NCBI GenBank assembly: GCA_019454125.1
Contig: CP075365.1
Span: forward strand, 424,218 to 488,217
Direction: 5' to 3'
Source of the DNA: Fimbriimonadaceae bacterium
Lineage (GTDB): Bacteria; Armatimonadota; Fimbriimonadia; Fimbriimonadales; Fimbriimonadaceae
DNA: 64,000 nucleotides
The position numbers were made by a program, and so were the translations under genes. Shown here piece by piece: positions 1 through 7,712 of the stretch (the stretch's first letter is position 1; each line of letters opens with the position of its first letter). The notes below the pieces were generated by a model. It ran no database searches, was not told the DNA's origin, and was given only the letters and a program-made list of their open reading frames with translations.

Positions 1-561
1 GGCGACCTCGGCGATAAAAGCGGCCAAGTCTGCGACGGTTGGAAACTGGTCCGCAGACGTGCCACCCGTCCGGGCCTTGAAACCGACCTCGTCCCAGGCG
101 GAAATCACCTCCTGCATCGCGTCCACCTGCCCTTCGCCGAACGGGACTTCGGCATAGATCGGAACTTCGCCGATCAGTTTCTCCAGCTTCTTGAGCGCGC
201 CGCCTGCAGCGTGGGCGGCGGTCGGATCGACCCGCACTTCATAGCCCGCGACCTCAAGCCTCCCCGTCTCAGCCGCGGCCAAGACCAAGTCCGCGTCAGC
301 CCGCACCCGGGCGCCAGGATCGGCCCCCAAAGGCGTGCCGATCACATCGACCGCCAGAACCTCTTCGTGCTCGCCCACGAGGCCCGCAAGGTCGGGAAGC
401 GAGCCGACGCCGCAGACGAATCGGTTGACGATCCAGCCGTCCGGGCCGGAGAGCAGGGAGCGGTACTCCCGATAGGCGGTCGGCAGGTCGAGCTTCGCGG
501 GAGGGAAGAGCCCAGCATAATCGATCGCCCCCTCGAGAAGGCCCCGCAATGTGGCGTTCAT
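1..561 (-). CDS. Conserved hypothetical protein (C-terminus cut by window edge)
   Basis: An uninterrupted frame of 187 codons runs from an ATG at 561 to the left edge, so the N-terminus is present and the C-terminus is missing. The N-terminus contains IDYAGLFPPA, which I associate with a family of uncharacterised proteins in several environmental phyla. No signal peptide, membrane segment or catalytic motif is visible; the composition is that of a soluble cytoplasmic protein. It is divergent from the response regulator at 628, leaving 66 bases for both promoters. There is no strong ribosome binding site before the ATG. The function is unknown. Confidence 0.75.
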   Translation of the reverse strand, partial: MNATLRGLLEGAIDYAGLFPPAKLDLPTAYREYRSLLSGPDGWIVNRFVCGVGSLPDLAGLVGEHEEVLAVDVIGTPLGADPGARVRADADLVLAAAETGRLEVAGYEVRVDPTAAHAAGGALKKLEKLIGEVPIYAEVPFGEGQVDAMQEVISAWDEVGFKARTGGTSADQFPTVADLAAFIAEVA

Positions 562-627
562 GGGGCCAGTCTATCCTTTTCCGGGCCGGTATCCTACGGG
601 GCCACCGCTGGGCGGAGAGGCAGAACT

Positions 628-1194
628 ATGCGCGTGCTCATCGCGGACGACGATCCTATCATTCGACTTGACCTCAAGCAGATGCTCGAGAACCTGGGTT
701 ACGAGGTGGTGGACGAAGCCGAGGACGGCGCCGCCGCCGTCGAAAAGGCGCGCGCGTTGCGGCCAGACGTGTGCGTCATGGACGTGAAGATGCCGAACAT
801 GGACGGCATCAAGGCCGCCGCCACCCTCACAGATGAGAACGTGACGCCCGTCGTGCTCCTCACCGCCTATTCCGACCGGGAGCTCGTGGAACAGGCCAAG
901 GAAGCCGGGGTCTTCGGCTACCTGGTCAAGCCCTTCAAGCCCGGGGACCTTGCGCCCGCGATCGAAGTCGCCCGCGCCCGGTTCGAGCAGAACCAGCAAC
1001 TCTTGACCCAGGTCACGGACTTGAACGAACGGATCGAGGCGCGCAAGGCGGTCGAGAGGGCGAAGGGCGTGCTGATGGAAAAGCACGGGATCAGCGAGGC
1101 CGAAGCCTACCGACGCATCCAGACCCAGTCGATGAACCAGCGCGTCTCAATGCGCGAGGTCGCGGACGCCGTCCTGATGGCCAAAGACGTGTGA
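628..1194 (+). CDS. Response regulator with ANTAR RNA-binding domain
   Basis: The 188-residue protein has a receiver domain (residues 1-120) with the acidic pocket DDD at 7-9, phospho-acceptor Asp52, Thr79 and Lys101. A C-terminal ANTAR domain follows (about 125-186; AKGVLMEKHGISEAEAYRRI). ANTAR regulators of the NasT/AmiR type bind paired hairpins in nascent mRNA and prevent termination. The ATG at 628 follows a GGAGAGG ribosome binding site. The frame stays open upstream, but that part overlaps the divergent gene and is not protein-like. No histidine kinase is nearby, so the signal and RNA targets are unknown. The domain call is secure. Confidence 0.95.
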   Translation: MRVLIADDDPIIRLDLKQMLENLGYEVVDEAEDGAAAVEKARALRPDVCVMDVKMPNMDGIKAAATLTDENVTPVVLLTAYSDRELVEQAKEAGVFGYLVKPFKPGDLAPAIEVARARFEQNQQLLTQVTDLNERIEARKAVERAKGVLMEKHGISEAEAYRRIQTQSMNQRVSMREVADAVLMAKDV

Positions 1195-1246
1195 GGGCCC
1201 CCTGGCAGGTGAGCCGGGGAGCCCTCGCGTCAGCGTTCCAAGCGCC

Positions 1247-1717
1247 TTAGTTGTTGCTCGGCTGGGCCGTCGCCGGCTTCACCGGAACCTTGATCGCGGC
1301 CGGCTTGCTCTCGACCGTCTTCGGGATCGTGACCGTCACGAAGCCGTTTTCGAAGGTCGCCTCGACCCTTTCGACGTCGACGTCCTCGGGCAAGCGGACC
1401 GAACGGGCAAAGGTGCCCGAGGTGATCTCGCGGCGATAAACCTTGGCGTCTTTGTGCTCCTCTTCGAAGCTGAGCTGGCCGCGGATAGAGAGGACGCGGC
1501 CCTCGATGGAGACCTCGACGTTCTCCGGTCGGACTCCGGGGACGCTGGCCCGCACCACGATGCTGCCCTCCTTCTCAAAGATGTCGATCGGCATGCCCGT
1601 GCCCTCCGGGGCGAAACGGCTGGCGTTCGCCCGGGTCGGGAAGAACGCGTCGAAGAGGCTCCCAAAGCGCTCCATATCGGCGACGGGGTCGAAAACGGTG
1701 ATGCTTCGGTTTGGCAT
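1247..1717 (-). CDS. hsp20: Small heat shock protein, Hsp20/alpha-crystallin family
   Basis: This 156-residue ATP-independent holdase has the family layout: a short N-terminal arm, an alpha-crystallin beta-sandwich (about residues 40-135, with MPIDIFEKEGSIVVRASVPG and ENGFVTVTIPK), and a tail. The ATG at 1717 is preferred because GAGGAG lies just upstream; a GTG five codons earlier would sit on that ribosome binding site. The C-terminal IxI-type oligomer contact may be the Ile-Lys-Val segment, but this is not certain. The gene is monocistronic. A TATAAT and a HAIR-like inverted repeat lie directly upstream, suggesting HspR-type heat control. Confidence 0.95.
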   Translation of the reverse strand: MPNRSITVFDPVADMERFGSLFDAFFPTRANASRFAPEGTGMPIDIFEKEGSIVVRASVPGVRPENVEVSIEGRVLSIRGQLSFEEEHKDAKVYRREITSGTFARSVRLPEDVDVERVEATFENGFVTVTIPKTVESKPAAIKVPVKPATAQPSNN

Positions 1718-1738
1718 GGTTGAACTCCTCACATTATT

Positions 1739-1763
1739 ATTATATGAGCGTTATGCGCTCAAG
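1739..1763 (-). promoter_or_regulatory. Promoter -10 box and HAIR-like operator of hsp20
   Basis: On the minus strand a TATAAT lies at 1744-1739. It overlaps an inverted repeat at 1743-1763 that reads CTTGAGC-N7-GCTCATA. The HspR operator HAIR is CTTGAGT-N7-ACTCAAG, so spacing and core match, with a compensated T/A to C/G change and two mismatches at the outer end. Placement over the -10 would suit a repressor. A convincing -35 was not found. Confidence 0.5.
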
Positions 1764-1790
1764 ATTCCTGCGTCCTAGGCCCTCGATACC

Positions 1791-1826
1791 GAAAAACGAA
1801 AGGGGGCCAGGCATGGTGCCTGGCCC
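1791..1826 (-). terminator. Rho-independent terminator of the tricorn-like protease gene
   Basis: A perfect 10-bp stem (1804-1813 with 1817-1826) has a 3-base loop. On the minus strand a T-rich stretch with a run of five T follows. It lies 24 bases past the protease stop codon and upstream of the hsp20 promoter, so it separates the two transcripts. Confidence 0.8.
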
Positions 1827-1849
1827 GGCTGCTCCGTTTTGAGTTCGAC

Positions 1850-4800
1850 TTAGCGCCGCTCTCTGACCTTCATCAACTCCTGGACTGCCTTTTCCAGCAT
1901 GGGGTCGCGGCCCGCCGCCCAGGCGTTCGGGTCGAAAGGCACCGGGAAGTCCGGCTTACGGCCGTTCTGCTCAAGGTTCTCGCCGTCGATGGTATAGGCC
2001 CCCGAAGCCGGGACCCGCACAGTGCCGCCGTCCCACAAGCTCAAGGAACTTGTCCCGATGACCCCGCCGGCGGTGTCCTCACCCACCACCGGGCCGAGCT
2101 TCATGCGGCGGAAGCCCTCGCTGAAGATCTCCGCGTTGCTGAACGAGTACTGGTTCGCAAGGCAGACGGCCGGCAATTCCAGCGCGTTGCCCCGGTAGCT
2201 GTTCTCACTCAGCTTCACCCCTGGCCGGTCCCTCGCCGTGCGGATGAGCCAGGGCTCCTTTCGCATGACGTTCAGGATGATGTGGCTTGTGAAGCCTCCG
2301 CCGTTATAGCGGACGTCGACGACCACCCCCTGCTTCCCGTCCAGCTCCGTTTGGATCTCGCCCAAGAACTGGTCGAGCGAAGGGGCGTCCATACCCCGGA
2401 TATGGACATAGCCGAGCCTGTCGCCGCTTAACTTATTGACCGTGGCCCGGTTCCAGTCCACCCAGTCTTGGTAGGTGATGTTCGTCGAGATGCCCCGCGG
2501 GGCCGGCTTGATCGCGACCTCTACCAAGGCGCCACCCCGCCGCACACCGAGGACCACCTTGCGGCCAGCCTGGTTCTCCAGCATCGCGGCAAGGTTCGTC
2601 ACGGGGGCGCCGTTCAGCGTCTCGATGACGTCCCCCGCCTTCAGCTCCGATCCCGGCTGCGAGGCCGGGGTGCGGTCATAGACCTTGGCGACCACGCACC
2701 TTCCCGAGCGTAGGACCTCCGCCGGGTCGAGTTCGATCCCCAAGTAAGCGGTCTGCTCGACCCTGGAACCGCGCGCGCCGCCAGGAGCCGACGCCCCCAG
2801 GTGCGAACTGTCCAGTAACTCCATCATCTCGGTCATCACGTCGTAGAACTCCTCGCGGCTCTGGACGTCCCGCACGATAGGCTCGAACTTGGCGCGGATG
2901 CCCGGCCAGTCCTTACCGTGGTGGGCGGGGTCGTAATACTGAACGTCCAAGGTACGCCATATCTCCTTGAACAAAGCGAGGTCTTCGGCGGCGGAATCGA
3001 CGTCGAAGACGGCCCGGAACCCAATGGGACTGGCGGTTCCGCCCGAAGCGCCAATACTGTACAGCTTTCCGGCCTGGAGATAGTACAATTTCTTCTTGTC
3101 AGCGCTCAGTTGGAGGCCGGAGACCGGCCCTGTGACGCCTGCGAGCGGCTTGACCGTCCCCGTCGACAAGTCCACGGTGGAGAGCTGCCGGTCCACGTTC
3201 GAATAAACCGTGCGCCCCTCTGGGCCGGGCCAGACGGCGCTGGCATCGGTCGTGGTCACTTTGCGGCGCCGGTCCTTCAATCCGCGCGGCTCGACCGTGA
3301 CCTTCACGGGCTCGTCCTCTTTCTTCGGCGGATCGGATTTGTCCAGGTCATCCTCGTCAAACTTGATTTCTTGCGGCTGCAAGTCGACGGCGTAGAGCGG
3401 CGAATCGCCGCCTCGCGCCTCGACAAAGTCAAGCCCCTCCACTCCCGGGAAAGCGACCGCCTTCCCGTCCGGGGTGAACCGGGGGAGCGACGCGCCCTTG
3501 CCGATTCTGGCCAGCTGGGTGGATCCACTGCCATCGGCCCGAGCGATCGCGACCTCGGTCGAACGGGCCAAGGATGCCCAGTAGACGAGCCATTCGCCGT
3601 CAGGCGACCAACTGAACTGAACGTCCCCGGAAAGCGAACTGGAAAAATCGGCCTCGACAACCTTGACCGGCGAGCCGCCCAGATCCGCCGCGACCACCAT
3701 CAATCGCCGGTCCCCCAGGTGGTAGGCCACCTTCTTGCGGTCCGGGCTCGTCTGCGGACAGTTCATGTCGAGGGTCGGGTCGCTCAAGTAGGGCTTAACG
3801 TTCCCGTTCGCATCGACCGTCGCAAGTTCGCGCTTGCCGTTAGGTCCGGTGCGCACATAGAGAACGCGGTCGTCGTCCAGCCAGACGGGTTGGCCGTCGC
3901 GCGCCGGGTCTGTGGTCAGCCGTCGCGTCACACCGCCTTTCTCAGGGATCAGGAAAAGGTCGCCGCGAAGCTCGAACACGATCCTCTTGCCGTTCGGGGA
4001 CACGGCAAAATCGGTCGCGCCCGTGGCGAGGTCGTAGCGGGAGACGGGGTCGCGGCCGGAATCCGCCGGCACCTCGACGTTGATCGGCGCCGCCTTGCCA
4101 CTGCCGCTATTGAGCAGCCAAACCTGAGAATCGCGCTGGAACGTCATGAGCTTCCCATCGCGGCTCGCGGTCAGCTGGCGGACGGTGCCTTCCTTAAAGT
4201 TGGTGAGCCGCTTGGGCGCGCTCCCGCGGAGCGGCCCCATCCACACGTTGGGCGAGCCAGAACGGTTCGAGATAAAGGCGAGGGAAGTGTCGCCGATCCA
4301 TACCGGGAAGAGGTCGTTGCCCTTGTCCGCCAGCACCATGCGATGGTTGCCGAGGGGCGCGCCGACGTCCGCGATCCAGATCTTGGCTGTGTTCGAACCC
4401 ATGTGGCCGGGCTTCCGCCAGTTTCCGCTGGAGCCGCCCGAGTTATAGGCGACCATCTGGCCGTTCGGAGAGACGGCAGGGTTGTACTCAAGTTCGAGCG
4501 GATGGCCCGTCAACCTGGCCATATCGCGGCCGGGGCCCGACGTCGCAAAGAGGTCCATGCGGCCCCAGGCGTTGGTATAGCCATAGATCAGCTTGCCGTC
4601 CGGCGACCAAGAGGTCGGGTACTCGGTGGCGCTCTCGAAGGTCACCCGCTCTGGCGGGCCGCCCTCGGCGCCCATGCGAAAAACGTCGTTGCTGCCGAAC
4701 CGATCGGAGGCGAAAGCGATCCACTTTCCGTCCGGCGACCAGCGCGGGAACGACTCGGTCGCGGGATGGACGGTGAGCCGTTGGGCACGGCCGCCCTCAG

Positions 4801-4951
4801 AAGGGGCCGTCCAAATGTCGCCCTGCCAGACGAAGGCGACGGTCTTGCCGTCCGGCGAGATCGCCGGGTCCGTGACGCGCTTGAGCTCGGCGGTCGAAAG
4901 AGGGGCCAGTGCGCCAGCAAAGGCGACAAGGGCGAGGCGCTTGAACACCAT
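1850..4951 (-). CDS. Tricorn-like secreted protease (beta-propeller, PDZ, S41 peptidase)
   Basis: The 1033-residue protein starts with a short hydrophobic signal (MVFKRLALVAFAGALAP). Many TolB/WD40-like blades follow (about 25-640), with repeated SPDGK motifs such as ISPDGKTVAF and WSPDGKWIAF. Next come a linker rich in Asp/Lys, a helical core domain, a PDZ domain (about 745-830; LKAGDVIETLNG) and an S41/C-terminal-processing protease domain containing NQYSFSNAEIFSEGF, where the Ser of SNAE is the expected nucleophile. Length and order match tricorn protease homologues, which degrade peptides. The signal suggests a periplasmic or secreted location. It is transcribed alone, with a terminator downstream. 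Confidence 0.93.
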   Translation of the reverse strand: MVFKRLALVAFAGALAPLSTAELKRVTDPAISPDGKTVAFVWQGDIWTAPSEGGRAQRLTVHPATESFPRWSPDGKWIAFASDRFGSNDVFRMGAEGGPPERVTFESATEYPTSWSPDGKLIYGYTNAWGRMDLFATSGPGRDMARLTGHPLELEYNPAVSPNGQMVAYNSGGSSGNWRKPGHMGSNTAKIWIADVGAPLGNHRMVLADKGNDLFPVWIGDTSLAFISNRSGSPNVWMGPLRGSAPKRLTNFKEGTVRQLTASRDGKLMTFQRDSQVWLLNSGSGKAAPINVEVPADSGRDPVSRYDLATGATDFAVSPNGKRIVFELRGDLFLIPEKGGVTRRLTTDPARDGQPVWLDDDRVLYVRTGPNGKRELATVDANGNVKPYLSDPTLDMNCPQTSPDRKKVAYHLGDRRLMVVAADLGGSPVKVVEADFSSSLSGDVQFSWSPDGEWLVYWASLARSTEVAIARADGSGSTQLARIGKGASLPRFTPDGKAVAFPGVEGLDFVEARGGDSPLYAVDLQPQEIKFDEDDLDKSDPPKKEDEPVKVTVEPRGLKDRRRKVTTTDASAVWPGPEGRTVYSNVDRQLSTVDLSTGTVKPLAGVTGPVSGLQLSADKKKLYYLQAGKLYSIGASGGTASPIGFRAVFDVDSAAEDLALFKEIWRTLDVQYYDPAHHGKDWPGIRAKFEPIVRDVQSREEFYDVMTEMMELLDSSHLGASAPGGARGSRVEQTAYLGIELDPAEVLRSGRCVVAKVYDRTPASQPGSELKAGDVIETLNGAPVTNLAAMLENQAGRKVVLGVRRGGALVEVAIKPAPRGISTNITYQDWVDWNRATVNKLSGDRLGYVHIRGMDAPSLDQFLGEIQTELDGKQGVVVDVRYNGGGFTSHIILNVMRKEPWLIRTARDRPGVKLSENSYRGNALELPAVCLANQYSFSNAEIFSEGFRRMKLGPVVGEDTAGGVIGTSSLSLWDGGTVRVPASGAYTIDGENLEQNGRKPDFPVPFDPNAWAAGRDPMLEKAVQELMKVRERR

Positions 4952-4995
4952 CGCCCTCTTTGTACTCCTTCTGGCGGCGCGAATGCGCCCGAACC

Positions 4996-5433
4996 TTACA
5001 GCTTCAGGTCCACGACGCCGCTGACCCCCACGCCGTCGACCGCCTTGATCGACTTCGGATCCTTCAGGTTCGTAGCGTTCTCGACCGGGATCAGTGCGCG
5101 GATCTTGATCTCGCGGCCGAAGATGTCCACCTCGGGGGCGGCGACGGCCGAAACTTTCTGGACGTTCTTCTTAGCGCCCATCACCTGCGCCGCGCCGATC
5201 GCGCCGCGCGTGTTCAGGCCGACCGTGATGATCGGAACGACCTTGGTGAAGTTCGAGTCCGTGTCCTTGTGGCCGGTCAAGCTGTTGAACTGCTTGTTAA
5301 TGTCTGGCCCGAACTGCTTCACGGCAGCGCCGACCCCGATGATCTTGATGGCCTGCATGATCTGGGTCCCGGCGACGGCCGCGACGGCCAAACAAGCGAC
5401 GATGGCGACGATTCTCTTGCTACGGGTGTTCAT
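4996..5433 (-). CDS. Small exported or membrane-anchored hypothetical protein
   Basis: This 145-residue protein has a basic N-terminus and a hydrophobic segment (about 9-27; IVAIVACLAVAAVAGTQIM) that may be a signal peptide or anchor, then a soluble domain with no motif I recognise. The ATG at 5433 follows AAAGGGA and is preferred over a TTG two codons upstream. It lies 53 bases downstream of ccmD on the same strand, and so could be the last gene of the cytochrome c maturation operon. It has no CXXCH or heme-chaperone His motif, so it does not look like CcmE or a cytochrome. Function unknown. Confidence 0.75.
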   Translation of the reverse strand: MNTRSKRIVAIVACLAVAAVAGTQIMQAIKIIGVGAAVKQFGPDINKQFNSLTGHKDTDSNFTKVVPIITVGLNTRGAIGAAQVMGAKKNVQKVSAVAAPEVDIFGREIKIRALIPVENATNLKDPKSIKAVDGVGVSGVVDLKL

Positions 5434-5486
5434 GGTCAATCCCTTTCAAGAATACGACGTCCCACCCCCGCGAGTAAGCGGGTCCG

Positions 5487-5618
5487 TTAACCTAAATTCG
5501 GGTGGCCGCCTGTGGGGTCGTAGCGCCGGAGCTTTGCCTTAGCGCTCCTTGCGTACAGCCACAGGGCGCACCACACCAGGATCGGGGGAGTGGCCACCGC
5601 CAGCATTGTCCAGTTCAT
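5487..5618 (-). CDS. ccmD: CcmD-like small membrane protein (heme exporter protein D)
   Basis: This is a 43-residue reading frame starting at an ATG inside the last part of ccmC in another frame. It has one membrane segment near the N-terminus (about residues 5-23; MLAVATPPILVWCALWLY), then a basic cytoplasmic tail with AKAKLRRYDP. This size and layout match CcmD, which stabilises the CcmABC complex and releases holo-CcmE. It sits directly after ccmA, ccmB and ccmC in the usual order. Overlap of about 80 bases with ccmC is large but plausible for translational coupling. Similarity is by architecture, since CcmD sequences are poorly conserved. Confidence 0.75.
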   Translation of the reverse strand: MNWTMLAVATPPILVWCALWLYARSAKAKLRRYDPTGGHPNLG

Positions 5619-6279
5619 AGTTCTCCTCGTAAGCGATTTGTGCCAGTCCCGCCTTCACCCGCAGGAGATAGACCATGCGGACGACCAGCGAGAGGGCGAG
5701 CAGGTTGCCATAGACGCCCAGCGAATACCACGTATCGAAGCCGCCCTTGGCGACCGTCTGCGACGGGTGGAAGGAAACTTGCTGCACCTGCGGCAGGCGC
5801 GGGAAGACGAAGATGAGGAAAAACGCTGGCAGCAGCATCAAAAGCGCATAGGCCGACGATGTGCCCGCCCGGCGAGCCTCGTCCGAGTGTCCGGCCCGCA
5901 GGGCGAGCGCCACCATGAACAGCATCATCACGATGAGGAACGAGGTCTGGCGCGGGTCCCATTGCCACCACTCGCCCCACTGCACCTTGCTGAAGAGCAT
6001 GCCCGTGCTGAGCGCGAGCGCCCCGGTCAAGGCGCCTAGCTCGGTGGCCGCCGCCAGGCGCACGTCCCAGCCCCTCTCCCGGGTGCGCAAGTACTTGAAC
6101 CCCAGATAGGCGGCGATCGCGATGAACGCCGTGCACGTGAGAGCGGCAGGCAGGTGGAAGAAGATGATCCTCGCCGTTGCCGGGTCGCGGAAGCCTTGGG
6201 CGTCCGGCGCCACGAAGCTATAGGCCGTCGTGACGGCCGCGAGAACGAAGGCGAAGATTCGCCAGGGGGTTCCCTTCAC
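5539..6279 (-). CDS. ccmC: Heme exporter protein CcmC
   Basis: The 246-residue polytopic membrane protein has the CcmC/CcsA tryptophan-rich segment WGEWWQWDPRQTSFLI and about six membrane helices. CcmC delivers heme to the chaperone CcmE in system I cytochrome c maturation, at the periplasmic face. A GTG at 6279, eight bases after the ccmB stop, gives a protein of normal length; the frame is open further upstream, but that part overlaps ccmB and is not protein-like. The conserved His pair expected at the heme site fits FFHLP near the N-terminus and VSFHPSQTV near the C-terminus. It is third in the ccmABCD operon. Confidence 0.93.
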   Translation of the reverse strand: MKGTPWRIFAFVLAAVTTAYSFVAPDAQGFRDPATARIIFFHLPAALTCTAFIAIAAYLGFKYLRTRERGWDVRLAAATELGALTGALALSTGMLFSKVQWGEWWQWDPRQTSFLIVMMLFMVALALRAGHSDEARRAGTSSAYALLMLLPAFFLIFVFPRLPQVQQVSFHPSQTVAKGGFDTWYSLGVYGNLLALSLVVRMVYLLRVKAGLAQIAYEENYELDNAGGGHSPDPGVVRPVAVRKER

Positions 6280-6287
6280 GTCAGGTG

Positions 6288-7025
6288 TCAGTTTATTCGA
6301 CTTAGCGCCGGTTCTTCCGCGTTCGGGACCTGGTTTCCATCCGAAAGGCACCAGACCTGCGCAATCAGCGTCGGGCCAGACGCGCCTAACACCACCGCCC
6401 AGCCCACCAAACCCACCAGGGCCTGGTAGCCGCCCGCCTCGCCCCCGCCCCCCATCGCGGCGCGGAGGACCGAGACGGTCATGAAGACCTGCGGGAAGAG
6501 CACGGGCATGGAGACCACCGAGGCCAGCACCCAGCGGTTGGCGGCGCCCACAGCCAGCGCGCCACAGACGGACACCCCCAAAGCCATCCCTGCCGAGGAC
6601 GCCAAGAGGCCGAGCACGAACAAGGTCGGTGAGGGGACGGCCGCGCTCGTCATCACGATGTAGACCAGGCCGAGCGCCAAGGCGACCACCACCGTCTGCA
6701 GCAGGGCATAGAGCGCCTTGCCCGCGAAGGCGGCGGAAGGGTCGGCAAGGAGACGGAGCAAGTCGAACGTGCCCTGGTCGTCCTCCGCCAGGAACAGACG
6801 CGGGATCGAGACGACCGCGGCAAAGACGAGCGTCACCGCCAGGACGCCCGAGGAAAGCGCAGGCGGCGGAGTCTGCCCAAAGCTTGCCAGGGACGTGGCG
6901 ATCACGCTGAGCAAGGCGAACAGCCCCGCCGTGAAGAGCCCGTGGCGCGAACGCATCTCGGAGCGCCACTCCTTTCGGAAAATGGCGGAGGCGCTACGCC
7001 ACCAGGGAGATTTCATGAGTGGCAT
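6288..7025 (-). CDS. ccmB: Heme exporter protein CcmB (ABC permease)
   Basis: This 245-residue protein has about six membrane helices and the CcmB feature FRKEWRSEMRSR near the N-terminus, followed by LFLAEDDQGTFDLLRL. It is the membrane subunit of the CcmAB ATPase that releases holo-CcmE from CcmC and CcmD. The start at 7025 is preceded by GAGGA eight bases upstream, inside the end of ccmA, giving a 32-base overlap that suggests coupled translation. An internal ATG at 7016 is an alternative start. Confidence 0.93.
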   Translation of the reverse strand: MPLMKSPWWRSASAIFRKEWRSEMRSRHGLFTAGLFALLSVIATSLASFGQTPPPALSSGVLAVTLVFAAVVSIPRLFLAEDDQGTFDLLRLLADPSAAFAGKALYALLQTVVVALALGLVYIVMTSAAVPSPTLFVLGLLASSAGMALGVSVCGALAVGAANRWVLASVVSMPVLFPQVFMTVSVLRAAMGGGGEAGGYQALVGLVGWAVVLGASGPTLIAQVWCLSDGNQVPNAEEPALSRIN

Positions 7026-7566
7026 GGCGGCGGTCCTCAGGGTCGTTGGTGGCGAGCACGACGGCGCAGGTCGGGCGGACCCGCTTCAGCACCCGGTCCA
7101 CTAGGGCCCGCCCCTCTTCGTCGAGGGAGGCGGTCGGTTCATCGAGCATCAGCAGTTCGGGCGCGGCCTGGATGGCCAGCGCCAGCTTCAGGCGGACGCG
7201 CATCCCGGTACTGAGCGCGGATGCAGGCCGGTCTGCGGCATAGCCCAGCCGCACGAACTCGAGCAGCTCTTCGTCGCTGCCAGGGCACCCGCGCAAATCC
7301 CGGCCCAGGGCCAGGTGCTCGGCGACGGTCAAGGCGGGATAAAGCGTGGAGTCCAAGGCAGAGAAACCCACCTTCTCCCTGGCTGGCCGGACGACCCGGC
7401 CCTCGGTCGGCACGATGAGTCCGGCGAGGCACTTCAACATGGTCGACTTCCCACTGCCGTTCGGCCCGAGCACGCAGAGGACGTCCCCAGGCCGCACCTC
7501 GAGCTCGACCCGTCGAAAAAGCCATCGGCTTCCGAACCGCTTCCCTAGGCCTTGCGCTTGGAGCAC
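6994..7566 (-). CDS. ccmA: CcmA, ATP-binding subunit of the heme exporter
   Basis: The 190-residue ABC ATPase shows Walker A (GPNGSGKST), a signature-like LSTGMRVRLKLA in place of LSGGQ, Walker B (LLMLDEPTAS) and a switch region where the usual His is replaced by ATNDPED. The degenerate signature and short length are typical of CcmA. Start: a GTG at 7566 gives LQAQGLGKRFGSRW at the N-terminus, as in the family. Longer starts add non-homologous sequence that runs into the divergent sensor gene. It is the first gene of ccmABCD; ccmE, ccmF, ccmG and ccmH are not in this window. Confidence 0.92.
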   Translation of the reverse strand: MLQAQGLGKRFGSRWLFRRVELEVRPGDVLCVLGPNGSGKSTMLKCLAGLIVPTEGRVVRPAREKVGFSALDSTLYPALTVAEHLALGRDLRGCPGSDEELLEFVRLGYAADRPASALSTGMRVRLKLALAIQAAPELLMLDEPTASLDEEGRALVDRVLKRVRPTCAVVLATNDPEDRRHATHEISLVA

Positions 7567-7712
7567 GCCCCAGTATGGGCAGCAAAGCTCGGGCCAGGCA
7601 AAGACCTGCCTTGTTCCATGTCGCTGCGACCCGCACCCAGGCACTAACGCGAGGATTCCCGGCGCCACCCTCCAAGAAAACCAAATTGGCCCGAAACCTA
7701 GAGTGGAGTCTT

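Noticed and set aside
2918..5542. Long open frame on the plus strand opposite the tricorn-like protease and the small exported gene.
   Set aside because: It is antisense to a protein with clear domains, its composition is Arg/His/Gly/Pro-rich as expected for high-GC shadow frames, and it has no motif.
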